Positions 32,895 to 42,317 of a stretch of DNA of 64,000 bases are shown here, piece after piece. Origin of the DNA: Paludibacteraceae bacterium (GTDB lineage Bacteria > Bacteroidota > Bacteroidia > Bacteroidales > Paludibacteraceae); the NCBI GenBank assembly GCA_017559505.1, contig JAFYSF010000008.1, positions 1-64,000 of the forward strand, in the 5' to 3' direction. Positions within the stretch are counted from its first letter, which is position 1; each line of letters starts with the position of its first letter. The translations under genes were made by a program, and so were the position numbers. The notes beneath the pieces are model-generated. The model had not been told where the DNA came from. It made no database searches and saw only the letters and a program-made list of their open reading frames with translations.

Positions 32895-34124
32895 ATGAAA
32901 AAAATCTTTGCACTACTATTGGCTGTAGCAATAACTGCGCCAGTATTTATGTCTTGTGGCAAAAACGCTGTAAGCGTAAAAACTCAAAGCGACTCTATCA
33001 ACTATGCTCTCGGAGCAGCAAATGCAGGTGGCATTCGTCAATACGTTTTAATGGCTGACACTGCTGATATCACTAAAGTTAACGAATTCTGTAAAGGTAT
33101 CGAAAAATCATTGAAAAAACAAACTTCTGCAGAGCGCATCGCTATCGAAGGTTATAGAATGGGTATCTCAATGAGCAAAGAAATCGAAACAGGTTTCTTA
33201 TTCAATGATTCAACAATCCCTGCAAAAAAAGATTTAATCATATCTTCATTCAAAGCTCAATTAAACAGAGAAGAATGTTTCACAAATGCTGAAGAAGGAA
33301 TGAAATACTTCCAAAACATCATGGGTGCATCTATGCAAACTGGCGAACCAGCAAACCTCACTCCTGAGCAAGCTGACACTATCAACATGCTTCTCGGTAT
33401 AATCAATGGTAACGGCGCTCGCAAATTCATCCTTGGTGCCGACACTACAAAAAAAGATATCAAAGCCTTCGTAGCTGAGTTCGAAAAAGGTCTTAAAAAT
33501 GCTAATGACAACGAACTTTTCGTTAAAGGTCTTGAAATTGGTTCTAACTTGAATCAACAATTCTCTCGTAGCGAATATCTTTTCAACGATTCAACAATCG
33601 AATTGAAATTAAACATCATCAAAGTTGCCCTTCTCGACAACCTCAAAAAAGAAGCTAACGTTCTTATGAATGCTGAAGAAGCAACTGAATGGCTCAACAA
33701 AACAATGGAAGCTAAAGAAGCTGAAAAAAATAAAGCACTTTCAGCTGAAGGTGAAGCATTCTTGGCTGAAAATGCAAAACGTGAAGGCGTATTCGTAACT
33801 GAAAGCGGTCTTCAATACGAAGTAATAACTATGGGCGAAGGCGAAAAACCAACAGCCGAAAGCACTGTAAAAGTACACTATCACGGTACTCTCATCGACG
33901 GTACTGTATTCGATAGCTCAGTGCAACGTGGCGAACCAATCGAATTTCCACTCGGTGGTGTAATCAAAGGTTGGACAGAAGGTCTTCAACTCATGCCTGT
34001 AGGCTCTAAATTCATCCTCTACATCCCTTACCAATTAGCTTATGGCGAACGTGGTGCAGGCGAACTTATAGCTCCTTACTCAGCTCTTATTTTCGAAGTA
34101 GAACTTCTCGATATCGTGAAATAA
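32895..34124 (+). CDS. FKBP-type isomerase lipoprotein with duplicated N-domain
   Basis: A 409-aa protein. The signal ends at the lipobox VFMSC (Cys about 22), so it is a lipoprotein. Two related segments follow, [20 protein letters not shown] (about 33-52) and [20 protein letters not shown] (about 157-176). Each continues into a helical block ending in a [20 protein letters not shown]-like helix, so the FKBP_N domain is duplicated. The FKBP catalytic domain is at about 300-409 and nearly copies that of the upstream gene. It likely assists folding of periplasmic or outer-membrane proteins. Confidence 0.93.
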   Translation: MKKIFALLLAVAITAPVFMSCGKNAVSVKTQSDSINYALGAANAGGIRQYVLMADTADITKVNEFCKGIEKSLKKQTSAERIAIEGYRMGISMSKEIETGFLFNDSTIPAKKDLIISSFKAQLNREECFTNAEEGMKYFQNIMGASMQTGEPANLTPEQADTINMLLGIINGNGARKFILGADTTKKDIKAFVAEFEKGLKNANDNELFVKGLEIGSNLNQQFSRSEYLFNDSTIELKLNIIKVALLDNLKKEANVLMNAEEATEWLNKTMEAKEAEKNKALSAEGEAFLAENAKREGVFVTESGLQYEVITMGEGEKPTAESTVKVHYHGTLIDGTVFDSSVQRGEPIEFPLGGVIKGWTEGLQLMPVGSKFILYIPYQLAYGERGAGELIAPYSALIFEVELLDIVK

Positions 34125-34140
34125 TCCAATCACCATACAA

Positions 34141-34172
34141 AAAGTGGCTGACAGTATATTGTCAGCCACTTT
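34141..34172. terminator. FKBP operon terminator
   Basis: A 13-bp perfect stem (34141-34153 with 34160-34172, AAAGTGGCTGACA) is followed by a short T-rich stretch. Confidence 0.9.
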
Positions 34173-34197
34173 TATAATACACCTAAAAGGTCTAAAA

Positions 34198-34227
34198 AAA
34201 ACCGCCTAACATAAGTCAAGCGGTTTT
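34198..34227 (-). terminator. Ferredoxin terminator
   Basis: Stem AAAACCGC (34198-34205) with GCGGTTTT (34220-34227); on the - strand it is followed by seven or more U. Confidence 0.85.
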
Positions 34228-34248
34228 AGATTTTGTTTCGTTAGCGAA

Positions 34249-34419
34249 TTATTCGCCAAGGCTGATTGCTTCTGATGGACAAACTGAAGCACAAGTGCCA
34301 CATTCTGTACATACTTCTGGGTCGATTTTGTAGATATCGCCCTCAGAGATAGCTTCAACAGGGCACTCGCCGATACAAGTACCACAAGCAATACAATCTT
34401 CTGAAATTACGTAAGCCAT
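34249..34419 (-). CDS. 2[4Fe-4S] ferredoxin
   Basis: A 56-aa electron carrier with two clusters bound by CIACGTCIGECP and CTECGTCASVCP, the clostridial-type pattern, with all eight cysteines present. The frame is open to 34503, but MAYVISEDC at 34419 matches the family start and the promoter lies at 34461-34490, inside the longer frame. It is monocistronic between its own promoter and terminator. It likely serves pyruvate:ferredoxin oxidoreductase or similar anaerobic enzymes. Confidence 0.95.
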   Translation of the reverse strand: MAYVISEDCIACGTCIGECPVEAISEGDIYKIDPEVCTECGTCASVCPSEAISLGE

Positions 34420-34460
34420 TGTTAAAAATTTTAATTTGTTATTAGTACTAATTAGCAATG

Positions 34461-34490
34461 CAAATTTACGCATATTTTTTGTTATAGCAA
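34461..34490 (-). promoter_or_regulatory. Ferredoxin promoter
   Basis: TTG (34488-34490), 19 bp, TAAATTTG (34461-34468) on the - strand. Confidence 0.8.
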
Positions 34491-34533
34491 ACATTTTATA
34501 CAATAATTTTTATATAATTTCGTTTTAATAACG

Positions 34534-35280
34534 ATGAAAAAGATTTACTGCCTAATAATCATAATACTTACATTTGCATCTATACAAAATATAAATGCAC
34601 AAAATCAGCTAACTGTCGATTATAAACGTTGGCACTATGGTGCATTTGTTGGTATGAACATGATGGATTTCGGCATAAAAGATAATCAAGAGAGTAATTT
34701 ACGTGCAGAAATACGCACTTGGATACCGGGTTTTACTGTCGGACTTATCGGCGAAATGCGCTTAAATAATTATTTCAATCTACGTCTTGCTCCAGCATTC
34801 CACATGGGACAATATAATGTAACTTTCTACGAGGGTTCAATTTCTTCAAATCGCTTTCAATCAAATTCGATTCATGGTTATAAAGACGTCCCTTCTAATA
34901 TCGTAAGAATTCCTCTCTATGTAAGGTATAATTCCGTTCGTTTAGCTGATTGCAGGCCATATATGCTCGCAGGTGGCGGTATGGATATAGAATGGAATAT
35001 TGACAAAGACCCTGAAAATCCAATATTATTCAAAAAACTCGATTATTTTACTGAATTTGGTATAGGCTGTACATTTTATACAGAATACCTTCGTTTTTCT
35101 TTAGAGGCTAAATACTCAATTGGATTTAATAATAAATTTGTCTCTTTCGATAAGCGTGCCGGCACACACCACGAGCCTCTTACGTCTGATATCGACAATA
35201 TAAATCGTGCTCTCGAAGCTCAATCAATCCAAAGCCTCCGTGCCCGTCTATTTTCTCTCGTACTCAATATTAATATATAA
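34534..35280 (+). CDS. PorT-like outer-membrane beta-barrel protein
   Basis: A 248-aa exported barrel with a signal peptide (about 1-22, ending NINAQ). The alternating strand pattern ends in aromatic or hydrophobic residues typical of the OMP_b-brl_2/PorT group (GLIGEMRLNNYFNLRLAPAFHMGQYNVTF; IRIPLYVRYN; FTEFGIGCTFY). PorT of Porphyromonas gingivalis is needed for the type IX secretion system. Two proteins with T9SS-like tails in this window make that role plausible here, though PorT-like barrels are a broad group. Confidence 0.75.
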   Translation: MKKIYCLIIIILTFASIQNINAQNQLTVDYKRWHYGAFVGMNMMDFGIKDNQESNLRAEIRTWIPGFTVGLIGEMRLNNYFNLRLAPAFHMGQYNVTFYEGSISSNRFQSNSIHGYKDVPSNIVRIPLYVRYNSVRLADCRPYMLAGGGMDIEWNIDKDPENPILFKKLDYFTEFGIGCTFYTEYLRFSLEAKYSIGFNNKFVSFDKRAGTHHEPLTSDIDNINRALEAQSIQSLRARLFSLVLNINI

Positions 35281-35281
35281 C

Positions 35282-35310
35282 AAAAGGAGATTCTTCAAGA
35301 ATCCCCTTTT
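35282..35310. terminator. Bidirectional terminator between barrel gene and phosphatase
   Basis: AAAAGGAGATTCTT (35282-35295) and AAGAATCCCCTTTT (35297-35310) are complementary with one mismatch, with T-rich DNA beyond. It overlaps the phosphatase stop codon. Confidence 0.8.
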
Positions 35311-35768
35311 TGTATATAATCAATTAAACCATTACAAGCATCTTCTAACAAATCAATCACATATTCAAATCCTTCTTCGCCGCCATAATAAGGGTCAGGC
35401 ACGCAATCTGCCAAACAATGTTTGTCGCAATAATTAGTTGCCAATGTCACTTTCTGAAAATGTTCTGCCGAAGGTGCGCGATTACTTAATGCTCTACGAT
35501 TCTGTGCATCCATGCAAACTATCATATCCCATTCGTCCCAATCTTCTTTGCGCATAGGGCGTGAAATATGAGTGATATTATACCCATGGCGAATAGCATG
35601 CGCTCGCATACGAGAGTCTGCACGTTCTCCTTCATGGTAGGCTTCTAATCCTGCCGAATCAATAACAAATTGCTTGGAGAGTCCACGCTCTTCAAGCAAT
35701 TTATTCATTATAGTCTCTGCCATCGGACTTCGGCAAATATTTCCTAAACAGATAAATAATATTTTCAT
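35295..35768 (-). CDS. Low-molecular-weight protein-tyrosine-phosphatase
   Basis: A 157-aa phosphatase. The P-loop CLGNICRSP near the N-terminus (Cx5R) and the general acid in DPYYGG near residue 117 are intact. The frame extends to 35834, but that part lies in a repeat-derived sequence and MKILFICLGNICRS at 35768 is the family start. LMW-PTPs often oppose BY-kinases in capsule or exopolysaccharide control, or act as arsenate reductase relatives. Here the gene follows recA by 90 bp; its partner is unknown. Confidence 0.92.
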   Translation of the reverse strand: MKILFICLGNICRSPMAETIMNKLLEERGLSKQFVIDSAGLEAYHEGERADSRMRAHAIRHGYNITHISRPMRKEDWDEWDMIVCMDAQNRRALSNRAPSAEHFQKVTLATNYCDKHCLADCVPDPYYGGEEGFEYVIDLLEDACNGLIDYIQKGDS

Positions 35769-35830
35769 TTCAAATTGTATTTTGAGATTTAAGAGGTGAG
35801 CTGTGAAAATTGAGAATTGAAAATTACTAT

Positions 35831-35865
35831 CCATTCCTCATCCTTCATTCCTCATTCCTAATTCT
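35831..35865 (-). repeat. 7-bp tandem repeat array, 5 units
   Basis: Heptamers of TCATTCC type, extending into the last codons of recA (stop at 35858-35860). A second small array (AATTGAG type) precedes it near 35806-35825. Confidence 0.7.
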
Positions 35866-36871
35866 TAAGTGCTTCCATAATCTTATCTTGAAGTTCTTCA
35901 AGTAATTCAGGATTATCTTGTACTAATTTTTTAGCAGCATCACGTCCTTGTCCAAGTTTTGTGTCGTTATAGCTAAACCATGCACCTGCTTTCTTGATTA
36001 TTCCTGCTTCTACACCGAGGTCAATGATTTCACCAGCCAATGAGATACCTTCGCCGAACATAATGTCAAATTCTGCTTTGCGGAAAGGTGGTGCTACTTT
36101 ATTCTTAACAACTTTCACTTTTGTTTGATTGCCTAATACATTGTCGCCTTCTTTAATAGCAGATGATTTGCGAATATCAATACGTACAGAAGCATAAAAT
36201 TTCAACGCATTACCACCTGTTGTAGTTTCAGGCGAGCCAAACATAACCCCAATTTTTTCACGTAATTGGTTAATAAAAATACAAGTAGTATTAGTTTTAT
36301 TGATACTTGCAGTAAGTTTACGCAATGCTTGACTCATCAATCGTGCTTGCAACCCAACTTTATTATCGCCCATATCGCCTTCCAATTCTGCTTTTGGTGT
36401 AAGTGCCGCTACTGAGTCGATAACAATGATATCAATAGCTGAAGAGCGAATCAATTGGTCAGCCACTTCAAGTGCTTGTTCTCCGCTGTCTGGTTGAGAT
36501 ATAAGAAGATTGTCAATATCCACACCGAGTTTTTCTGCATAGAAGCGGTCAAATGCATGTTCAGCGTCAATAATTGCTGCAATACCTCCAGCTTTTTGGG
36601 CTTCTGCAATTGCGTGAATTGCCAATGTTGTTTTACCACTCGATTCAGGACCATATATTTCAATAATACGACCGCGAGGATAACCTCCAACTCCAAGTGC
36701 TAAGTTCAAACCAATAGAGCCTGATGGTATTACTCCTATTTCTTCAATATTATCTTCACCCATCTTCATGATTGTCCCTTTGCCATGTTCTTTTTCAATT
36801 TTTTCCATAGCAAGCTGTAATGCCTTCAATTTATCAGCCGAAGGTGATTTTTTTTCAATTTGTTCTGCCAT
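35858..36871 (-). CDS. recA: Recombinase RecA
   Basis: Forms filaments on single-stranded DNA for strand exchange and SOS activation. The 337-aa length is usual. Walker [10 protein letters not shown], the IDAEHAFD segment, [22 protein letters not shown] (Walker B and loop L1) and loop L2 [26 protein letters not shown] are all present. The final residues [11 protein letters not shown] are cut short compared with E. coli (353 aa). It lies 17 nt downstream of bcp and probably shares its promoter. Confidence 0.98.
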   Translation of the reverse strand: MAEQIEKKSPSADKLKALQLAMEKIEKEHGKGTIMKMGEDNIEEIGVIPSGSIGLNLALGVGGYPRGRIIEIYGPESSGKTTLAIHAIAEAQKAGGIAAIIDAEHAFDRFYAEKLGVDIDNLLISQPDSGEQALEVADQLIRSSAIDIIVIDSVAALTPKAELEGDMGDNKVGLQARLMSQALRKLTASINKTNTTCIFINQLREKIGVMFGSPETTTGGNALKFYASVRIDIRKSSAIKEGDNVLGNQTKVKVVKNKVAPPFRKAEFDIMFGEGISLAGEIIDLGVEAGIIKKAGAWFSYNDTKLGQGRDAAKKLVQDNPELLEELQDKIMEALKN

Positions 36872-36888
36872 AATATATTAAAATTAGA

Positions 36889-37341
36889 TTATTTATTTAA
36901 AATTTGTTCTGCATGATTTGCAGTTTTAATTTCTTTTGGCGAAATAATGCGCTCAAGAACTCCTTCTTCGTTAAAAATAAAAGTAGTGCGAAGTGTTCCC
37001 ATATATGTCTTCCCATACATTTTCTTCTCTGCCCAAACTCCAAAAGTTTCAACCAAAGTATGCTCTGTATCGGCAATAAGGTCGAAAGGCAATTCGTTCT
37101 TTTCAATAAATTTCAAATGACGTTTTGCATCATCAACACTTACACCTATTACACGATAACCTTGAGCTCGTAATTCCTCATAACCATCACGAAGACTACA
37201 AGCTTGTGCAGTACAACCAGATGTCATATCTTTGGGATAAAAGTATAATACTACTTTTTGACCCTTTAAATTTTCAGCCTTGATGGGATTACCATTTTGA
37301 TCTAAACCCAATAAATCAGGCATTTTATCCCCTATTTGCAT
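36889..37341 (-). CDS. bcp: Thioredoxin-dependent thiol peroxidase (BCP/PrxQ)
   Basis: A 150-aa atypical 2-Cys peroxiredoxin reducing peroxides with electrons from thioredoxin. The catalytic segment FYPKDMTSGCTAQACSLRDGYEEL carries both the peroxidatic Cys and the resolving Cys five residues later. The GxxxP...FxFNEEGVLERII ending is family-typical. It is first of the bcp-recA unit; a TATCTTTG box lies at 37371-37378. Confidence 0.95.
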   Translation of the reverse strand: MQIGDKMPDLLGLDQNGNPIKAENLKGQKVVLYFYPKDMTSGCTAQACSLRDGYEELRAQGYRVIGVSVDDAKRHLKFIEKNELPFDLIADTEHTLVETFGVWAEKKMYGKTYMGTLRTTFIFNEEGVLERIISPKEIKTANHAEQILNK

Positions 37342-37370
37342 AATATTACATTTATTTTATATTCGACCCA

Positions 37371-37378
37371 CAAAGATA
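37371..37378 (-). promoter_or_regulatory. bcp-recA -7 box
   Basis: TATCTTTG on the - strand, 30 bp upstream of bcp. The -33 TTG is not at the standard distance. Confidence 0.5.
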
Positions 37379-37407
37379 ATAAATAAATCTGAAATATTTA
37401 TACAAAA

Positions 37408-38187
37408 TCAACGCCAATCTATTGGATTTTTTCCATTAGATTGCAAATAATTATTTGCCGCTCTAAATTGCATTGATCCCCAAAAAGAATCATTACGCAG
37501 ACGACCAAATCCTTTATATACGAAATTTATATCGTTTTCAATCAAATTGCCTTTATTGTCGATACTTAATGCGCAACCTTTCATTTTCGAGAAATTTGAA
37601 GTTTTTCCCCATGATAGTCCAGATGGATGTGTTGATATATAGATTTTATGTTTTGTTTCGTCTATGAATTTAGCCTTTGAAGCTGCGCTTTTTCCCCATA
37701 ACATAAAAACTATATTGCTATATTTTTCGCTTAATAAAGAAATTATTGTGTCTGTAAATTGTTGCCATCCAAACATTTCGTGGCTGCCAGCTTTGCCTTT
37801 TTCAACAGTGAGAGTTGCATTTAGCAGCAATACCCCTTGCCGAGCCCAACGTTCAAGATTATTCCCAGGTAGAGGCTCGGTTTGAAATTCCATGGCTATT
37901 TCTTGAAAAATATGATTGAGCGAACCTGGCATTGGGCAGATGTCTGGCACAGAGAAAGCTAATCCTTGAGCTTGTCCAGGTTCATGATAAGGATCTTGCC
38001 CTAAAATAACTACTTTTACATCTTCTGGTGCGCATAATTCGAATGCTCGAAATAAATTTTTGCGTGTAGGATAGACCACTGAATTTGAATATGCAGCATC
38101 AACTTTTTGAGTCAATTCTAAAAAATATTCTTTATTAAATTCATCATCCAATAAGTATCTCCACTTTTCAGGCATTAAATTTTTCAT
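37408..38187 (-). CDS. ung: Uracil-DNA glycosylase with insertion in the Leu-loop
   Basis: Removes uracil from DNA. The 259-aa protein has the water-activating GQDPYH at 63-68 and LLNATLTV at 121-128. The DNA-intercalation motif is altered: HPSGLS (187-192) has Gly for the usual second Pro. About 42 residues (193-234) lie between it and FWGSMQF, where canonical UNG has only about four residues (HPSPLSxxRGFFG). The residues after the insertion (AANNYLQSNGKNPIDWR) are again standard. It is about 30-40 residues longer than typical UNG. The insertion probably reshapes the minor-groove loop. Confidence 0.92.
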   Translation of the reverse strand: MKNLMPEKWRYLLDDEFNKEYFLELTQKVDAAYSNSVVYPTRKNLFRAFELCAPEDVKVVILGQDPYHEPGQAQGLAFSVPDICPMPGSLNHIFQEIAMEFQTEPLPGNNLERWARQGVLLLNATLTVEKGKAGSHEMFGWQQFTDTIISLLSEKYSNIVFMLWGKSAASKAKFIDETKHKIYISTHPSGLSWGKTSNFSKMKGCALSIDNKGNLIENDINFVYKGFGRLRNDSFWGSMQFRAANNYLQSNGKNPIDWR

Positions 38188-38200
38188 AACAATTTCAAAA

Positions 38201-38229
38201 AAGACCTCAGACTAAATGTCTAAGGTCTT
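38201..38229 (-). terminator. Terminator of the 738-aa secreted protein gene
   Basis: AAGACCTCAGAC (38201-38212) pairs with GTCTAAGGTCTT (38218-38229) with one mismatch; the - strand continues with U-rich sequence. Confidence 0.75.
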
Positions 38230-38249
38230 ATATTTTAATTTGATTATAA

Positions 38250-40466
38250 TTAACGATTAGTTATTTTAGTAACATATACTTGACCATCAATATACTTAGT
38301 TTTTACTATGAGTATATTATGATTTGCACTTTCAATAGTAACCGCATTATGTCCAGCAATAATCAAACGACCCATTATATCATAAACTTCGATTTCAGCA
38401 TTTTCTGCATAAATAACATTATTAGTAACAAATAAAGCGTTATCTGAAGTTATGTTTTCAATGGCATCAATATCTTTGATTTCTATAGTAGGAATTATGC
38501 TTGTGTAATAACCATTGAGATAATAATTACCAACTATTTCCGATTTGTCTTCTTGCAATTCAAATGAAGCATCAACTGCTATTGAATCTGTACCTTGATA
38601 AATAAAGTGGCGAGTTACTGTTACGTCTTGTACAACTTCTTCTATTGCTTTATATGTGAAATTGGTTAATTTAACAAGTTTTGAAGCATACTCATCTGTT
38701 GAAAGTAATTGGGCTATAGTAATTTCTATAGGTTTAATTTTAATAGCTTCTGTTGAGGCAAGTTCAACTCCTGTGCTGTCAAGTTCCAAATAATTAGATA
38801 CTCCAAAATTGATAATTCCATCATTTGAAATAGATGATTTAACAGCATCCGAATAGAATCCTGTAATAGATGTAATAGCGTCTCCTACATTGTAAGAAGT
38901 TGTGCCTTTAAGAAGTAAAGATCCAGTTTCATCTGCAACAAAAATAATATATTGAGTTTGATCTTCATCCCCAACTGCACTAATTGTGTCTACACCTGTG
39001 ATAGTAACAGGATTATTGAGACCATAACTTATCACTGAAGAAGTTGGAGCTCCAAATGTTACCATTTCTGCTATGCTATTGAAACTATAAGAATTTGCTA
39101 TAAAGCCTTTTTCTGAAAGCGGTACGATAACTGGTTTATCAGATTTTTTCATCCATAATGGAATGTCAAGAATTCCTGTTATTATAAAACTGCTTCCTGA
39201 TTTAGGCAAATATGTTAAATCTAATAATATAGGAAAACTATCACCATATACAGATGTAAAAGTTGCAGGTGCAATGTTATGGGCTATTTGTTCTGCTGTT
39301 GGGTTTCCTGATAAGGTAACGTAACCATTAAGTGTAGCAGGTAAATATTCATAATAGTTTAGCATTGAAATTTCTTCTGGCGAAATTGGTAAAAATGTCA
39401 CTTCTCCTTCTGAAATAAAAGTAGTTTCATGCTCATCGATAGTTAATAAAGAAAGAATATAATTATTTCCTTCTTTTACTTGTGGAGAAAATTTAGCTGT
39501 AGAGGTTTTCAAATTAATATAATCTCCAATTTTTAAAGTTTCATCAATGTCATTTTCTGTGTTCAAAAGCACACGAATAGCAGAATAATTCACTAGATAT
39601 TTACCTGAACCATTCATAATAGTAATATAAGTTTTACCATTATAAATCTCTTTATGCAACACTTGCGCTGTTATGTCTAAAGGAATATTTTCTGTTAAAG
39701 CAGTTGCTTTTAGTGATTTAATTTCAGTAAAAGCTTCTGAAATATAATCATTCTGTGTCAATTGCAATTGGCAACCTCCGCCATATTTACTTGTGCATAG
39801 GGCTTGAGTAATAATTAAAGTGTTTGGATAAACCGATTGATCTAATCCTGAGATACGGAAATTTTTTAAAGTATCTTCTCCTTGAACCAAATATGAGGCA
39901 AATTTTTTCTCTACATAAACTGTTTTAGCTTCGTCTAAAGAAACAATTTTTCCAATATAGTCATCTGGATTGTCTAATAATTGGCGAACTGTAGTCTTTG
40001 TTGTTGTTGGTTTATAGTCGGTTGCGTTAATATATTCTGCGGTAAAATCAACAAACTCAAGCATATCCATGTCGAGTGTTGGTTCTAATTGAGGCATAGT
40101 AGTATATGCAGCAAACCCATATTTTGCTGTATATTTCTTAAACACATCACCTGGTTTTACTGGTGGAGTTTCAGGATATTCTTCTAAACCAGCAAGACGT
40201 TCTTCTTGGAATTTTTTAAAGTTATAGTTATAATTCACGCAGGTTGCAGTACCTGATTTGTCTTTGAGTACATAATAAGATTCCATAATATACTCAATTA
40301 CGACATCACCTGTGATAGTTACTTTATCTCCAGATGCTAAATCTGTTGCTGCATTCATATCAGCAATCGTAGCAAATGTGCGATCTGCTGCATTGATGCT
40401 AAATGTCATAGTAATCACTACTAATAAAGCAGCGATACGTTGAATCAAAGTAGAAAATAGTTTCAT
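38250..40466 (-). CDS. Large secreted protein with T9SS-like C-terminal domain
   Basis: A 738-aa exported protein with a signal peptide (about 1-26, ending SINAAD). The body repeats OB-like modules of about 110-130 residues (e.g. SGDKVTITGDVVIEYIMESYYVLKDKSG; LNGYVTLSGNP; ITGILDIPLW; ITGVDTISAVG), each starting with an 'x-G-x-V-x-I-x-G' strand. This resembles nucleic-acid-binding or DUF-type OB repeats of Bacteroidota extracellular proteins. The last 75 residues (AEIEVYDIMGRLIIAGHNAVTIESANHNILIVKTK) fit a type IX secretion type A sorting domain. No catalytic motif is visible. It is monocistronic. Confidence 0.7.
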   Translation of the reverse strand: MKLFSTLIQRIAALLVVITMTFSINAADRTFATIADMNAATDLASGDKVTITGDVVIEYIMESYYVLKDKSGTATCVNYNYNFKKFQEERLAGLEEYPETPPVKPGDVFKKYTAKYGFAAYTTMPQLEPTLDMDMLEFVDFTAEYINATDYKPTTTKTTVRQLLDNPDDYIGKIVSLDEAKTVYVEKKFASYLVQGEDTLKNFRISGLDQSVYPNTLIITQALCTSKYGGGCQLQLTQNDYISEAFTEIKSLKATALTENIPLDITAQVLHKEIYNGKTYITIMNGSGKYLVNYSAIRVLLNTENDIDETLKIGDYINLKTSTAKFSPQVKEGNNYILSLLTIDEHETTFISEGEVTFLPISPEEISMLNYYEYLPATLNGYVTLSGNPTAEQIAHNIAPATFTSVYGDSFPILLDLTYLPKSGSSFIITGILDIPLWMKKSDKPVIVPLSEKGFIANSYSFNSIAEMVTFGAPTSSVISYGLNNPVTITGVDTISAVGDEDQTQYIIFVADETGSLLLKGTTSYNVGDAITSITGFYSDAVKSSISNDGIINFGVSNYLELDSTGVELASTEAIKIKPIEITIAQLLSTDEYASKLVKLTNFTYKAIEEVVQDVTVTRHFIYQGTDSIAVDASFELQEDKSEIVGNYYLNGYYTSIIPTIEIKDIDAIENITSDNALFVTNNVIYAENAEIEVYDIMGRLIIAGHNAVTIESANHNILIVKTKYIDGQVYVTKITNR

Positions 40467-40521
40467 AAAAACTTGTTTTTTATATTAATAAATAAAATAA
40501 TTGCTATCTTGTAAGACACTA

Positions 40522-40552
40522 CAAAGATAGCAATTATTTTTTTAATAAGCAA
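40522..40552 (-). promoter_or_regulatory. Promoter of the 738-aa secreted protein gene
   Basis: TTG (40550-40552), 20 bp, TATCTTTG (40522-40529) on the - strand. Confidence 0.75.
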
Positions 40553-40559
40553 AAATTAT

Positions 40560-42317
40560 TTATTGTTTTTCAATCATTGCAATTGCACCGCCAAGTTCAA
40601 CATTATCACCTTGTTGTTTTTTAGCTTCAATCATTACGCCATCGTATGGAGCTGTAATTTCTTCGATGCCGTGATTTGTTTGAAGACCGCAGAGGAATTC
40701 ACCTTGTTTGAATTTCTTATTTTTAGCAGGAGTAATGTTTGTGCGAGCTGAAAGTTCCCACAATACGCGACCTGCAACAGGTGCTTTAAGTGGTTCTGCA
40801 TTAGGGTGAAGAAGTTTTTGAGCGTCAACTTTTGCACCTGCCGAGCCTTGCATTTTAGCAGCAATTTTTTCTTCCAATTCTTTGTTGAAACGACGCTTAG
40901 CTTCGCCTGACTTGAATTCACGATATTGTTTGTCGTGCATTGCAAATTCGAAGAGTTCTTCATCGTCTTGACCGCGATCCCAACCAAGTTCTTCCATCTC
41001 TTTGATGTACTGAGGCAATACATTAGGGTAGTTATCTTGAGGGTTGCCAGTGAAGAATTCGAGATTTTTAGATTTAGCAAGTTCAATGATTTCTGGATCA
41101 AGTTTGCCAGGCAATTGACCTGCTTTACCAAGAATCATATCCCAAGTGTTAGCATCAATCATTGACCAACGTTCTCCACCGCGGCTCATTGCAAATACGT
41201 TCATCAATGCAACGTTTTTAACATATTGAGAGAATGGAGTAACCAAAGGTGGGTTACCAAGTTTAGGCCAAATATATTTAACTTCATCAAAGAGTTGAAC
41301 AAGGAGTTCGTCTTCGTTCAATTCTGCTTTACCTTGTGCTTTGAGGTTAGAGTTGATAGCAGCGTGAACGCCTTTAAGGTCGGCCATCAATGATCCCATC
41401 ATACCACCAGGAAGACCGCAACCAACAAGCAATGAAGACATAAAGCGGTTACGTGGGTCGATGAAGTAACCCAAGAAGTCGTCCATAAAGCTTTGTGTCA
41501 AGCGGCGAGCTTCCATATAAGCTTTCATGTTGATTTCTGGCACTTTGAAACCTTCTGCTTTGAACATTTCGCTGATAGTGATAACGTCTGGGTGAACCAT
41601 ACCCCAAGAAAGTGGCTCCATTGCAACGTCAAACACATCACCACCTGCTTTTGCTACTTCAAGCATAGAAGCTACTGAGAAACCAGGACCTGTATGACCG
41701 TGATATTGAACTACGATTTCAGGGTGATTAGTTTTGATAGATTTAACAATTTGACCAAGTACTGTTGGACGACCGATACCTGCCATGTCTTTCAAGCAGA
41801 TTTCTTGTGCGCCTTCAGCAATAAGTTTCTCAGCCATATTGATATAATATTCAGCAGTATGCACTTGTGAGTGTGTGATACACATTGTTGCTTGTGCTGT
41901 CATACCTGCAGCTTTTGCCCATTTAATAGAAGCGGCGATATTGCGTACATCGTTCAAACCGCAGAAAATACGAGTGATATCCACACCTTGTGCGTGTTTC
42001 ACTTTGTACATCAATTCACGTACGTCTGCTGGCACTGGGTTCATACGCAATGCGTTCAAACCGCGGTCAAGCATGTGTGTTTTAATACCTGCTTCGTTGA
42101 AAGGTTTTGTAAACGTACGAACTGCAAGGTTAGGGTTTTCACCATATAATAAATTCACTTGTTCTGATGCACCACCGTTTGTTTCTACGCGAGCGAAACA
42201 GCCCATATCGATAATAACTGGTGCAATTTGTGCCAATTGGTCTTTGCGAGGCACATATTTACCTGACGATTGCCACATGTCACGGTAAACCAAGCTAAAT
42301 TGAATTTCTCTTGCCAT
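40560..42317 (-). CDS. Oxaloacetate decarboxylase alpha / pyruvate carboxylase subunit B-like protein
   Basis: A 585-aa protein with an HMGL-like carboxyltransferase TIM barrel (1-300: FSLVYRDMWQSSGKY, the metal-site HTGPGF and the DVAMEPLSWGM strand) and the PYC_OADA helical domain (about 310-465). A C-terminal biotinyl-type fold follows (about 510-585: APVAGRVLWEL...GDNVELGGAIAMIEK). The usual biotinylated Lys in EAMKM is replaced by LQTNHGIEEI (545-554), with no Lys at the turn. It therefore must use a biotin carrier on another chain or act without biotin. The product call rests on the barrel. Confidence 0.85.
   Translation of the reverse strand: MAREIQFSLVYRDMWQSSGKYVPRKDQLAQIAPVIIDMGCFARVETNGGASEQVNLLYGENPNLAVRTFTKPFNEAGIKTHMLDRGLNALRMNPVPADVRELMYKVKHAQGVDITRIFCGLNDVRNIAASIKWAKAAGMTAQATMCITHSQVHTAEYYINMAEKLIAEGAQEICLKDMAGIGRPTVLGQIVKSIKTNHPEIVVQYHGHTGPGFSVASMLEVAKAGGDVFDVAMEPLSWGMVHPDVITISEMFKAEGFKVPEINMKAYMEARRLTQSFMDDFLGYFIDPRNRFMSSLLVGCGLPGGMMGSLMADLKGVHAAINSNLKAQGKAELNEDELLVQLFDEVKYIWPKLGNPPLVTPFSQYVKNVALMNVFAMSRGGERWSMIDANTWDMILGKAGQLPGKLDPEIIELAKSKNLEFFTGNPQDNYPNVLPQYIKEMEELGWDRGQDDEELFEFAMHDKQYREFKSGEAKRRFNKELEEKIAAKMQGSAGAKVDAQKLLHPNAEPLKAPVAGRVLWELSARTNITPAKNKKFKQGEFLCGLQTNHGIEEITAPYDGVMIEAKKQQGDNVELGGAIAMIEKQ

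Noticed and set aside
34420-34503. N-terminal extension of ferredoxin
   Set aside because: Contains the promoter; the family start MAYVISEDC is at 34419.
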